Below, in pieces: positions 31,701-39,476 of a DNA stretch of 64,000 bases. Position 1 is the stretch's first letter. Each line of letters starts with the position of its first letter. The notes under the pieces were generated by a model. It made no database searches. It saw nothing but the letters and a program-made list of their open reading frames with translations, and had not been told where the DNA came from. The stretch is from Bicyclus anynana. Taxonomy: Eukaryota > Arthropoda > Insecta > Lepidoptera > Nymphalidae. The stretch is from the NCBI RefSeq assembly GCF_947172395.1, contig NC_069105.1:6737179-6801178 (forward strand), written 5' to 3'. The position numbers and the translations under genes are program-made.

Positions 31701-33914
31701 ATGATGAGATATAATATATTTGGAGGGTTCCGTACCCGTGTACAGTTCCATATGTCCTAATGATTCGTATTCACGCATAAAATCAACGTACGCACTTCTT
31801 AAATCAGGCGAACGCACGAATCGACGCTCCATTTGTTTAAGTCGGTTAAATGCTAAATCATATGAATCACCTAAAGGTTCATGTATAGGGTTGATCAAAA
31901 GAGGTGAAATATAGCGGCCCGTTTCATCGCGATAATGTTTTTCTACATATAGTTTTTCGGCAATTTCCTCAAGCGGACTCATGGGTGTCACGCACGGCGC
32001 TGACTCCACTTCCCAGAACGTCTTGAGAGTGTCATTGAGGAGATCATCCTGACTCGTGTACGACACGAGTGACGTTGTAGATTTAACATTATCCGAAGAT
32101 GGAATCGTTAACTTTCCGGAGATAACGTATCCAAACACGCTGCTCAATGCGGCGGGTAAATCATTATTAATAATAATTTTATTTCCGTCATAAACGTAAG
32201 GAAAAATATCACCTGCTATAATTAAGTCTATTTGTGACCTTTTATAAAACTGAGGATCAGCTAAAATTAAATTATTATAATTATTTACTATATTTTGCGG
32301 GATTTCAAACGTAGGTAAATCAGAAGTAATTTTTGTTAACACTACGGCATCGATATTAAAACTGGGTGTATCAATATGACGCGGCTTTATAATAAATGAC
32401 GTCATTCCTTGATTTTTTACATGTTCACCAGAGAGACCGAAAATATTTAAAGGACATTTACGTTGTGACAACCCTAAGCGCTGCACGCAACGTGTAGTTA
32501 TAAAGTTTGTTTGAGCGCCCGAGTCAATCAGAACGCGGCACGGCTGAAACTCACCAAATCGGTCTTGTATACGGACAACCGCTGTTCCTAACACGACACT
32601 ACGGTGTTCAGTCGCGCCTGCGTGGCAGCACGGCTGCACGTTCGACGCGGTGCTAGACGCTAGCGTAGTAGTGGGTTCGAGTCCCGACGGGTGCAATAAA
32701 AAATGATGAAGCTCAGAGCAAACTATACACCGGAATGAACTTGTACATTCATTTTCATTTGAATGCGTATTTTTTAAACAATTTTTACATAATTTTAATG
32801 CTATGGCACGCTTGATACGCTCAGCACTGGTCAGTTTACGAAACTGACTGCATCTGTATATCATGTGGTTTTCCCCGCAGTGTAAACAATTAATTTGTTT
32901 CGACGAAGACACATGAGAGAAATTTTTAAAAGAACTTTTATCAGATTTTACCTGTTTGACATTTTTCGGTTGAGATTTATTTTGAACAGGGGTTGTACTT
33001 GACCTTGAAACTGATTCACAATTATCCAACACTTTAATGTGATTATGGATAAACGACATCAAATTTTCAAAACTAGGAATCGAACCCTGATCCGTATGTT
33101 CTTCAAACGATTTTCGTGTATGTGGATCAAGAGCCTTTAATGCGATGTGAAACAAAATGAAACTACCTAAATTATCAATTTTTAATGCTTGAATAGCCTT
33201 ATACGAATGATCAAAATGTTCTATAAATGTATTTAAATGTACGGAGGATTCTTTAGTTAACTGCGAAAAACTAAGCATTTTGTCCAGATATCTACTTACT
33301 ATCAACCGAGGATTTTGGTACTTGCAAAGTAAACTATTCCAAACTACGTCATAATTCTGACCGGTAATCGGAACACTTTTAACGATATTTAACGCAGGAC
33401 CCGTCGTACACGATAATAAATAATGAAATTTATCTATATTAGGTATATTCGCCTTATTATGAACCATTGAACAGAATGTTTCGTAAAAGGTAGCAAAATT
33501 TTCTATATCACCGTCAAAGCAAAATAGTTTTATTTCTGGAAGTTTCGTTCGAGACTCTGATAAAGAATTCTCGACCTTATTTTTATTGACATAAGGTTCA
33601 CATGATGCAGCAACTAATTTTGATTTATAGTATAATTCGTCGAAGTTTTTTAAATCTGAATTACTTAAACGCGACGATTGATCGTTTTTCAGTTCTTGTT
33701 CGTAAATTTCAAATACAATATGTTCAAAGTTTGACCTTAAGTGGTCAATTTCTTTTACTCGTAATAAGAATAAATCTTTCATTTCATTGTCACTGATTGT
33801 TTTTGATAGATCGTACACCGCTTGCATTTGTTCAAAGCACCGTTCTTTCCGTTTTATTAGGACGGATAATGCAATCGGTGTATCAACCTGTTCCAGATCT
33901 TTTTTAGGTGGCAT
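28725..33914 (-). CDS. BEL/Pao gag-pol polyprotein, 1729 aa, intact
   Basis: This single frame encodes capsid-like and enzymatic parts for reverse transcription and integration of the element. A DUF1759-like gag region covers roughly residues 110-290. Cys/His knuckles lie at 343-355 (CLHCGENHMIYRC) and 376-390, with a third Cys-rich piece at 396-408. The aspartic protease has Asp464-Ser-Gly in VLIDSGAQTN. The RT has an Asp797 box (TADVSKMY) and YVDD at 871-874. RNase H acidic residues are Asp1047, Glu1092 and Asp1122. The integrase zinc finger is His1361, His1366, Cys1396 and Cys1399, and the D-D-E triad is Asp1431, Asp1497 and Glu1551. A DUF5641-like tail covers ~1640-1725. Length and order fit BEL/Pao, and no stop or frameshift is present. 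The start chosen is the first Met, 69 bp downstream of the 5' LTR. Confidence 0.95.
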   Translation of the reverse strand: MPPKKDLEQVDTPIALSVLIKRKERCFEQMQAVYDLSKTISDNEMKDLFLLRVKEIDHLRSNFEHIVFEIYEQELKNDQSSRLSNSDLKNFDELYYKSKLVAASCEPYVNKNKVENSLSESRTKLPEIKLFCFDGDIENFATFYETFCSMVHNKANIPNIDKFHYLLSCTTGPALNIVKSVPITGQNYDVVWNSLLCKYQNPRLIVSRYLDKMLSFSQLTKESSVHLNTFIEHFDHSYKAIQALKIDNLGSFILFHIALKALDPHTRKSFEEHTDQGSIPSFENLMSFIHNHIKVLDNCESVSRSSTTPVQNKSQPKNVKQVKSDKSSFKNFSHVSSSKQINCLHCGENHMIYRCSQFRKLTSAERIKRAIALKLCKNCLKNTHSNENECTSSFRCIVCSELHHFLLHPSGLEPTTTLASSTASNVQPCCHAGATEHRSVVLGTAVVRIQDRFGEFQPCRVLIDSGAQTNFITTRCVQRLGLSQRKCPLNIFGLSGEHVKNQGMTSFIIKPRHIDTPSFNIDAVVLTKITSDLPTFEIPQNIVNNYNNLILADPQFYKRSQIDLIIAGDIFPYVYDGNKIIINNDLPAALSSVFGYVISGKLTIPSSDNVKSTTSLVSYTSQDDLLNDTLKTFWEVESAPCVTPMSPLEEIAEKLYVEKHYRDETGRYISPLLINPIHEPLGDSYDLAFNRLKQMERRFVRSPDLRSAYVDFMREYESLGHMELYTGTEPSKYIISHHSVLRPSSSTTPLRVVFNGSAPTTSRVSLNDILLTGRKLLADILKIIMNFRLYDVCFTADVSKMYRAILIDPTERKYQHILWRENPSDPVRTYELKTNTYGLRSAPYIAVRTLNQLASDNPQSRASAVLKQGFYVDDLLWSCQTITEACTLQDELMSLLKSGGFDLRKWTSNRPDFLSKLDLEIVSKINFEEDSLSNSLKVLGLTWLPSADCFSFNYNLTDIKSTKRSVLTLLASVYDPVGFISPCTFLAKCIMQDLWKLGLGWDDTIPQQTYDKWNRFINELSTLADLRIERHLLISNFSNVQLIGFCDASLQGYAACVYLRSLTADGEVKVRLLTSKSKVAPLKPVLSIPRLELMAAVLLAKVLKFIIKNLTDFKYTIVALSDSSVVLSWLQTPPYQLKTFVSNRVSEIIDVIPPNRWYHISSENNAADLCSRGALPSQLLIVQNTWFHGQEWLYNDPNDWPTSTFFVKNVKSIPELKSNVDTFTLVSSENKVLLNDLEETFDKFSSFNKLQRVLAWCHRFIHNLKSSSNRISGNLNSNELQQSRDTIVRVIQSNHFSTEIDTLNKKGYVASLRKLSPFVDPNGFLRVGGRISQADLPYSTKHPLLLPKKCKTTTSLIEYFHKVYLHSGPRTLQGILCKTYWIINARSIIRSVLSKCAQCFKFNPNIIQPSMATLPASRLKPGKVFDHIGCDIGGPFLVKESPRRNAKGYKAYLCLFVCFTTKAVHLEVITDLSCDTFLAALDRLTARKGLCRTLQTDCGSNFLAAGKHLKEIGNFFRDKNNHSKIFDGLASRSIEWRLNPPNAASMGGLWEAGIKSAKHHLYRTIGNRILTFEELTTIFCKIEAIMNSRPLCSLSNNPNEFDVLTAGHFLIGQSLLAVPEYDVEDVPLNRLSRWQAIQKITQSFWKRWSDDYLHTLQQREKWFTSKPNVNVGDLVLLKSNLCKPLQWPLGRIEEVHPGVDKIVRVVTVRTQNGVYKRPVNKICPLPYAN

Positions 33915-33962
33915 GATGAATGATTAATAAAAATTATGAAGTAAGATATAAAGTACCTACAA

Positions 33963-33977
33963 CCGGGTCGAAGGCCA
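33963..33977 (-). promoter_or_regulatory. Candidate primer binding site
   Basis: In element sense TGGCCTTCGACCCGG begins 6 bases after the 5' LTR. TGG matches the tRNA CCA end, and CCTTCGA matches the acceptor stem of insect tRNA-Tyr as I recall it. One base is missing at the discriminator position. The tRNA identity is an inference. Confidence 0.55.
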
Positions 33978-33983
33978 AAAAAT

Positions 33984-34508
33984 TGTGCGGTTTTATGCAC
34001 TAATTTAATGTTACGCTGGTTATATGTGTGATGAGTGGACTGTATTTATTTGTATTTTGTATGTATGTATGTATGTTTGCTGATTTCTGCCAAAACCAAA
34101 CAAGTAATTTGTGATCCACACCAACCTTGCATCACTCGCCCCCAATGGCAGCACGGCAAGACCAAGGAGAGCCCGCGATTTGGAGTAGTTCTTTCTTGAG
34201 GAGGTAGGCACCCACAAACACACAAATTGTTCTTGCAAGAAAAACGTTTTCTTATAGTTAACGCGCGCACACGGTGCGAATTTGTTTTTTTTAGGCACGG
34301 CCGAATGAAAGAAACACGCGTACAGGTACGACATGCACACAGCACGGCTGGATGATGCAATATAAGTGGCGAAGTAGTCCAAGATGGCGTCTTCCAGAGA
34401 TGACGCTTGCATCAGTTGTCAAACCGACATCTGACATTGATTGACGATTGACACAATTCTGATGTGGTTTTTCTCAAACTACCTGCATGGTAATGGCAAG
34501 ATCGAACA
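33984..34508 (-). repeat. 5' LTR of the BEL/Pao element (525 bp)
   Basis: It pairs with 28013-28536 with a single 1-bp length difference. In element sense this LTR would drive transcription from the right towards the left. Confidence 0.95.
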
Positions 34509-34586
34509 TCAGTAGTTGCGGCGTTAAAGAGTAACAAACATACAAATTTTCACGTTTATAAAATCAATACGGTAGCTAATTATGGA

Positions 34587-34640
34587 GTGGGATGGTTTCA
34601 AAAGAAAATATGTGTTAAGGGTCCAGACCCTCAAAACTAC
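34587..34640 (+). repeat. Repeat U2, right half of the split copy
   Basis: GTGGGATGG and GGGTCCAGACCCTCAA continue the U2 family seen at 12235 after the retroposon and BEL/Pao insertion. Confidence 0.55.
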
Positions 34641-34703
34641 AAGAACAGCGTTTTTTTAATATTTTTCTCGGTATTTCATTATGAGAATTCTAGATACCAG
34701 CTC

Positions 34704-34806
34704 CCCTAGCAAAGTGGCACGTCGATTTTCTTTCTACATTCATTTTTCTAGTTTTCGAAACTTTTGCGATCGTAGAAAGAGAATCGACTTGCCACTTGGC
34801 TAGGGG
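34704..34806. mobile_element. Foldback element M, good copy
   Basis: CCCCTAGCAAAGTGGCACGT with CGATTTTCTTTCTAC pairs with GTAGAAAGAGAATCGACTTG then CCACTTGGCTAGGGG. The arms are ~38 bp with few mismatches around a ~30-bp loop. It is non-coding and MITE-like. No clear target duplication was found. Confidence 0.65.
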
Positions 34807-34984
34807 GCAGTCACCAGTAGTTGAACATTCTCAGCATCTCTTCGAAAAGCACTTCCAAATTTTTTTTGTAAACTTAAAAGATTACTAGGAAAGAGTTGGT
34901 AACGTTCTAGACATGATTTCTCAAAATAATTGTAGAATATATAAAAAAAGACATCTTATACTTGCGATTGAGAATTCTTGAAAC

Positions 34985-35062
34985 TTGCTACCTTTCAAAG
35001 CCTTCACGGCCCAAACTCCGTAACTGGCTATACTTACCTATAGTAGGAACATAGGCTGACGA
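34985..35062 (-). repeat. Repeat U2 fragment, reversed
   Basis: It has CACGGCCCAAACTCCGTAAC and ACCTATAGTAGGAACATAGG, the reverse of the ACCATAGGTA...TTATGGAGTTTGG order at 12250. Confidence 0.5.
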
Positions 35063-35464
35063 ACTATCGTCCTTCCTAAAATCAGGTATGTCCTCAGATC
35101 AATTAGAGAAAAGCTAGTCATCATCCCTATTGGTCTGAGGGTAAGTCTGACTGTCACAGGCTTTCAGTTTTTGGTATGCGGTACATTTCTGAAAATATAT
35201 TTGGTGTAAATGAAGTAACTTATACTTTTGTAGAAAAAGAACATTTTCACTGCAGTGGAATATCTGAAGAGCATAAATTAAAGTAACAGAGTCAAATTGT
35301 CAGGAATTTTACACGGAAAAATAAACTTTATCATGTAGTATTATGATTTATTTTTGCTTAAAGCTATTAATGATATTACATATGTGTGCGTTTTTTTAAA
35401 TGTAATCCAATCAGCAGGAAAGTTGCGAGTAAAATTGTTGACTGCATTGCACCTACTTACAAAA
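35063..35464. other. Spacer, nothing recognised
   Basis: There is no motif-bearing frame and no family match. Confidence 0.4.
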
Positions 35465-35467
35465 CAC

Positions 35468-35788
35468 TTTTTATTCTTTACAAGTTAGCCCTTGACTTCA
35501 ATATCACCTGATGGTAAGTGATTATGTAGTCTTAGATGGAAGCGGGCTAACTTGTTAGGAGGAGGATGGAATCCACACCCCTTTCGGTTTCTACACGGCA
35601 TCGTACCGGAATGCTAAATCGCTTGGCGGTACGTCTTTGCCGGTAGGGTGGTAACTAGCCACGGCCGAAACCTCCCACCAGCCAGACCTGGACCAATTAA
35701 AAAAATCTCAATCTGCCCAGCCGGGGATCGAACCCAGGACCTCCGATTTGTAAATCTACCGCGCATACCACTGCGCCACGGAGGCCGA
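35468..35788 (-). mobile_element. SINE-B full-length copy
   Basis: In plus-strand reading it runs from TTTTTATTCTTTACAAGTTAGCC to CACTGCGCCACGGAGGCCG, with an intact B box (GGGGATCGAACCC). Confidence 0.9.
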
Positions 35789-35904
35789 TGTGCTATTAGC
35801 AAAAGGTTTAGAACTCATCTATAATTTGTTGTTATATTTGTTAATATAATTTTAACTTTCACTTCTAACGTCGTTTTAAAGATAGGCGTACTTGCGTATT
35901 GCGT

Positions 35905-35975
35905 TGTTCGTAGAACTTCTACGAAGTTAGTAGCAATTCTACGAACTTCGTAGCATACAATATGCTACGATGCAA
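35905..35975. repeat. Nested palindrome on a CTACGAA core
   Basis: GTTCGTAGAACTTCTACGAAG and TTCTACGAACTTCGTAGC form nested inverted repeats, followed by TATGCTACGATGC. It is related in core to the 26720 unit. Confidence 0.5.
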
Positions 35976-36204
35976 TCATTAAATATTTTAGATGACATCA
36001 CTACATACATACTATTATGTATTTAGCGATGTCATATATTTTTATAAATTTCGGAAAAATTAAAACGCTTTTATTAAAACGAGGCATTTAATTCGACTTT
36101 CATTTCAAACTAATAATTAAGATTGTAAGTTATGATGAACGTCGGAAAAAACCATTCGGAAATCATCAATTTTCCAAATTACTCCATCAACATTTTTAAT
36201 TTAT

Positions 36205-36365
36205 ATAGCCTCAATAGCTTAACGGGAAGAGCGGTCGGACTTATCACCGAGGGGTGGTGGTTCGATCCCCGCCCCGTTGGTCTATTGCCGTAGCAACTCC
36301 TAAGACGGTCTTTCCCGACTAATTGGAGGAGAATAGGAATATTAGTCTTATTAAAAAAAATATGG
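36205..36365 (+). mobile_element. SINE-C full-length copy
   Basis: It has ATAGCCTCAATAGCTTAACG, the B box GGTTCGATCCCCG, the body TCTTTCCCGACTAATTGGAGG and an A-run followed by ATATGGCAAAT. It is the only plus-strand copy here and the clearest view of the family. Confidence 0.85.
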
Positions 36366-36384
36366 CAAATAATCAAAACCTTAC

Positions 36385-36780
36385 CGGTAATATTGAAATT
36401 GGACGATAATTATTAGGGTCGGTCTTAGTGCCCGCTTTATGGATAAGTGTCACTCTGGCTATTTTTAATAAGAAAAAGTCCTTCGGCGAAGTAACTATTA
36501 ATACAGTCTGTCAATACATTTGCCATTAGTTTAAAAATACATTTGATGGCCTTTGTGGATATGCTATCAATTCCTGTGCTACTATTTGGGTCTAGGTTGC
36601 CAACAATTTTATGAATTTCTTCAACTTCACAGGGCATGAATGAAGTGAGTCTAGTATTAGTAGAGTCAAGAGTCGAACTAATGATAGAAAAGATTTTTTT
36701 TTTCAAATTTAATTTTCATCGGATATAGGACCTAGTGTAGTCATAAGATTAGGAGCAGAAGGTTTTGATTTAAAAAAAAA
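36385..36780 (-). pseudogene. LINE reverse transcriptase fragment
   Basis: The minus strand encodes pieces of the finger/palm N-terminus of a non-LTR RT. There is an NLDPNSSTGIDSISTKAIK-type segment (ORF 36437-36706) and, after a frameshift near 36460, KTDPNNYRPISILPV. Upstream there is a further KSKPSAPNLMTTLGPISDEN piece. Both motifs belong to the Jockey/CR1 type RT. The catalytic YADD region is absent. Its relation to LINE-H is possible but not shown. Confidence 0.8.
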
Positions 36781-38005
36781 TATGTTCTCCTTTGCTTTGG
36801 TTGTGTTTTAAATTAGAAGATTATCACATGTTGATAACATTATTTTTTGGTATCTATAAGCTCGAACGAAATACAAAACAATCGATTTACGCTTATCAGA
36901 TTCAACTGAATTTGAGATTTAATGGAATTACTTGTTGATTGACGGAGACACGGCAGCTAAACAAATTATACCGCGCTTTGATATACGGCGCGTTTAAACC
37001 ATTTTGTATATTGGGTGAGAATATTAATATATTAAATGCTTAAATATTCATGAAAATCTCGAATATTTTTAATGTATTTATTCACTTCAGCATAATTCTA
37101 TAGCGAGCTGTAGAGCTGGTTTTCAGATGGAAAATGAATTGGAAGTAGGTATATCCGATGAAAAATCTTCTGACAACACTAAATGAAGCAAATATACAGT
37201 GTTTAGGAGCCGAACTGCATAACTATTTTTTTTTTAACTTTTCCTTTTTATGTTTTCATACAAAGTAAATTCAAATAATTCCGACTATCCATGTAACACA
37301 CCTTTATTTATCCTTGCATTTTAAAATACGTAACGGTAGTGGTAAGACTGTCGATATTGACGAGATATTGCTACTGGCACTCCACCTAGTAAGCTACTTC
37401 ATGATATTTTTAATGAATAAGTTCGGCTAGGTCATAATACAAGTTCATAAATATGGAACACAATTTAGGATCTTTTTACAAAAGAAATATAATTTTCTCC
37501 GAAAATATTAATTTTAGAACACATGTTCCTTAAACATTTTTAATAAATTTTCCTCGAAGGTTGTAGTCCTAGAGTTATGGAAAATACTCCCGAGTACCCT
37601 GTAGATTAACATAGAATTCAAAAAGTAATACATTTTGACTTTCCTTACATTATCTATTACCTATAATCTACATTACATAATTAAACATTAACTAAAGATT
37701 AATTTTCCATACAATTCCCCTATGATTGATAGGGGCGTACCAGTTCAAACAAATTGAAATCCATTCATTGTTGCGTTAACAGCTATTTACGAATTAACCG
37801 TCCAATTATTCAGGATGGAGCCGAATCGGCAAACCATAATGGGAACAGTGGGAAGTTAAAAATACCGCTTTGCGAAATCAATTGTAACAAATTGATTTAT
37901 TCAACCTAAATCTAATATTTATTTTGTTTAGTTTTTTTGTTTTTTTTTATTTGTTGAGAAAGAATACAATAAGGAACTTAAGCTAACTTATCCTAATAGC
38001 TATAC
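36781..38005. other. AT-rich spacer with one weak repeat
   Basis: A segment at 37765-37870 (TTTACGAATTAACCGTCCAAT, then AACCATAATGGGAACA) resembles 44130-44215. The rest is unrecognised. Confidence 0.4.
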
Positions 38006-38204
38006 AAATCATGCCCACGTGGAATGGTGGTAAGAGCAAATAATCTACTTTTAAATGCCAAGAAAACTTAATGTATTGAGTTTTCATTGCCAAATGTAAT
38101 AAAATTAGATAAGTCTATAATGATCGATGGTGAAACACTGGAAATGGAAAGTTCCACAGTTTTCCTGGGAGTGACCTTGGATTGTAAACTTCAGTGGGGT
38201 GCTC

Positions 38205-38207
<3 letters not shown>

Positions 38208-38242
<35 letters not shown>
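38208..38242 (-). repeat. (TTA)n tail of LINE-I
   Basis: About eleven ATA/TAA units on the plus strand mark the 3' end of the minus-strand element and its junction with LINE-H. Confidence 0.8.
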
Positions 38243-38244
<2 letters not shown>

Positions 38245-38654
38245 TTATTTATTCATCAGAAAGCAGGTTTACAAAGATTACTTAAATATAATAAGACCCT
38301 GATACTCTCTACCATAATAATTTGGTGTATGAAAAATTTAAATAGACTATGTATAATCCTAATTTAAAAGCAAACAAAAAAAAAGAAAACATATGTAATA
38401 GCTTATACAATTTAACATTTTAAGATTCAATGATTATGACAAATGTAACTCAAAACTACTGTGACAGATAAAATAAAATAATAGTCATAATATATACTGT
38501 CAAAATTATTAAACCTTGTTAAATTTAGTGCAAAGTCAAGTAATTATTACCAGTGAAATGTTAAAATGTCAATTAAAATTATGTCAAACACACATGTCAA
38601 TTAAAATTGTGTCAAAATATTTATCATACGTCAAAAAAAAAAAAAAGAATATCA

Positions 38655-39476
38655 TTAAAATTTGTAATTTAAATACTCATTTAAGTTATAGAAACATTTA
38701 TCCATAAGCATTTTAGAAACCTTACTCTTGAAACTATTTACATTGTCAATCTTATAGATATCTGGTAGTTTGTTATATATTGAAATTGCACTACAATGTA
38801 CACTCTTAGCGAACATGTCAAGCCTTTTTGGTGGCATTATTAGCTTATCTTTTCTTCTTCGCCTGACATCACTTAACTCATTGTAACTTTTAAAATATTT
38901 AGGATATCTTTTAACTAGTAATAATATTTCTAATATATACAAACAAGGCAGAGGGAGAACATTGAACCTTTTAAACAAAGGTCTACATGAGTCAAGCGTG
39001 TGCAAGCCACATAAGGCCCTCAAACAAGCCTTTTGCTTAACGAACACAGTGTTTATAAGTACGGAGTTTCCCCATAAGATTATTCCATACCTTAGCAGTG
39101 AAGAAACATATCCATTATATGCCAACAAAGCTGTTTTGTAACTGTTGGTTTGATATAATCTTCTAAGAACAAATACAAATCTATCCAACTTGGCGCATAA
39201 TTGTTCGATGTGGGATTTCCAATTGCAATATTTATCAGTTATTATCCCCAAGAAAGTTGTAGTTTCTACTTCATTTATAGACGACCCTTTATAACTAATT
39301 TTGAAATTTGAGGATATGTTGTTATATGGCATATATTGAATAAATTTTGTTTTCTGCATGATGACTGACAAATTATTTCTGTCTAACCATTGGATAACTT
39401 TTGATAAAGCATCGTTACATTCAAACTCAATAGTTGATCTATCCTTGCCAGTAACGACAATATGCTGATGATACAA
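38655..39476 (-). pseudogene. LINE-I ORF2, C-terminal part after the frameshift
   Basis: The 273-codon frame starts at the equivalent of the residues after YADD (IVVTGKDRS, then WLDRNNLSV). It contains FLGIITDKYCNWKSHIEQ, YGIILWGNS and a Cys-containing CLRALCGLHTLDSCRP segment, and ends NLNEYLNYKF. It is the thumb and C-terminal domain of the same protein as the upstream frame. The Met at its start is not a natural start. It is read only because of the frameshift. Confidence 0.85.

Larger units (their letters stand above)
28013..34508 (-). mobile_element. Complete BEL/Pao LTR retrotransposon
   Basis: This element of about 6.5 kb is read on the minus strand. Two ~525-bp LTRs with TG...CA ends (TGTTCGATC to CCGCACA in element sense) enclose one long frame. 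TCAGT is duplicated at 28008-28012 and 34509-34513, the 5-bp size usual for BEL/Pao. The internal order is gag-like domain, zinc knuckles, protease, RT, RNase H, integrase, then a C-terminal domain, as the superfamily requires. There is no envelope frame. The LTRs differ only by one T in a T-run, so the insertion is recent and the copy may still be competent. Confidence 0.95.
27842..34572 (+). mobile_element. RP-S copy split by the BEL/Pao element
   Basis: The left part, 27842-28012, has ACACTAGCGGACGCCCGCGA to GAATCGGTTCAGT. The right part, 34509-34572, has TCAGTAGTTGCGGCGTTAAAG to TTTCACGTTTATAAAATCAA. Together they make a normal ~230-bp RP-S. TAGCTAATTATGGA (14 bp) flanks it at 27828-27841 and 34573-34586. 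This is the strongest evidence in the window that RP-S elements move by target-primed reverse transcription. Confidence 0.85.

Noticed and set aside
29242..33796. Plus-strand frames of 60-106 codons across the BEL/Pao body
   Set aside because: They are antisense shadows of the 1729-codon frame and have no motifs of their own.
28725..33914. Possible endogenous retrovirus
   Set aside because: The domain set and 5-bp duplication fit BEL/Pao, and there is no envelope-like frame between the integrase end and the 3' LTR.
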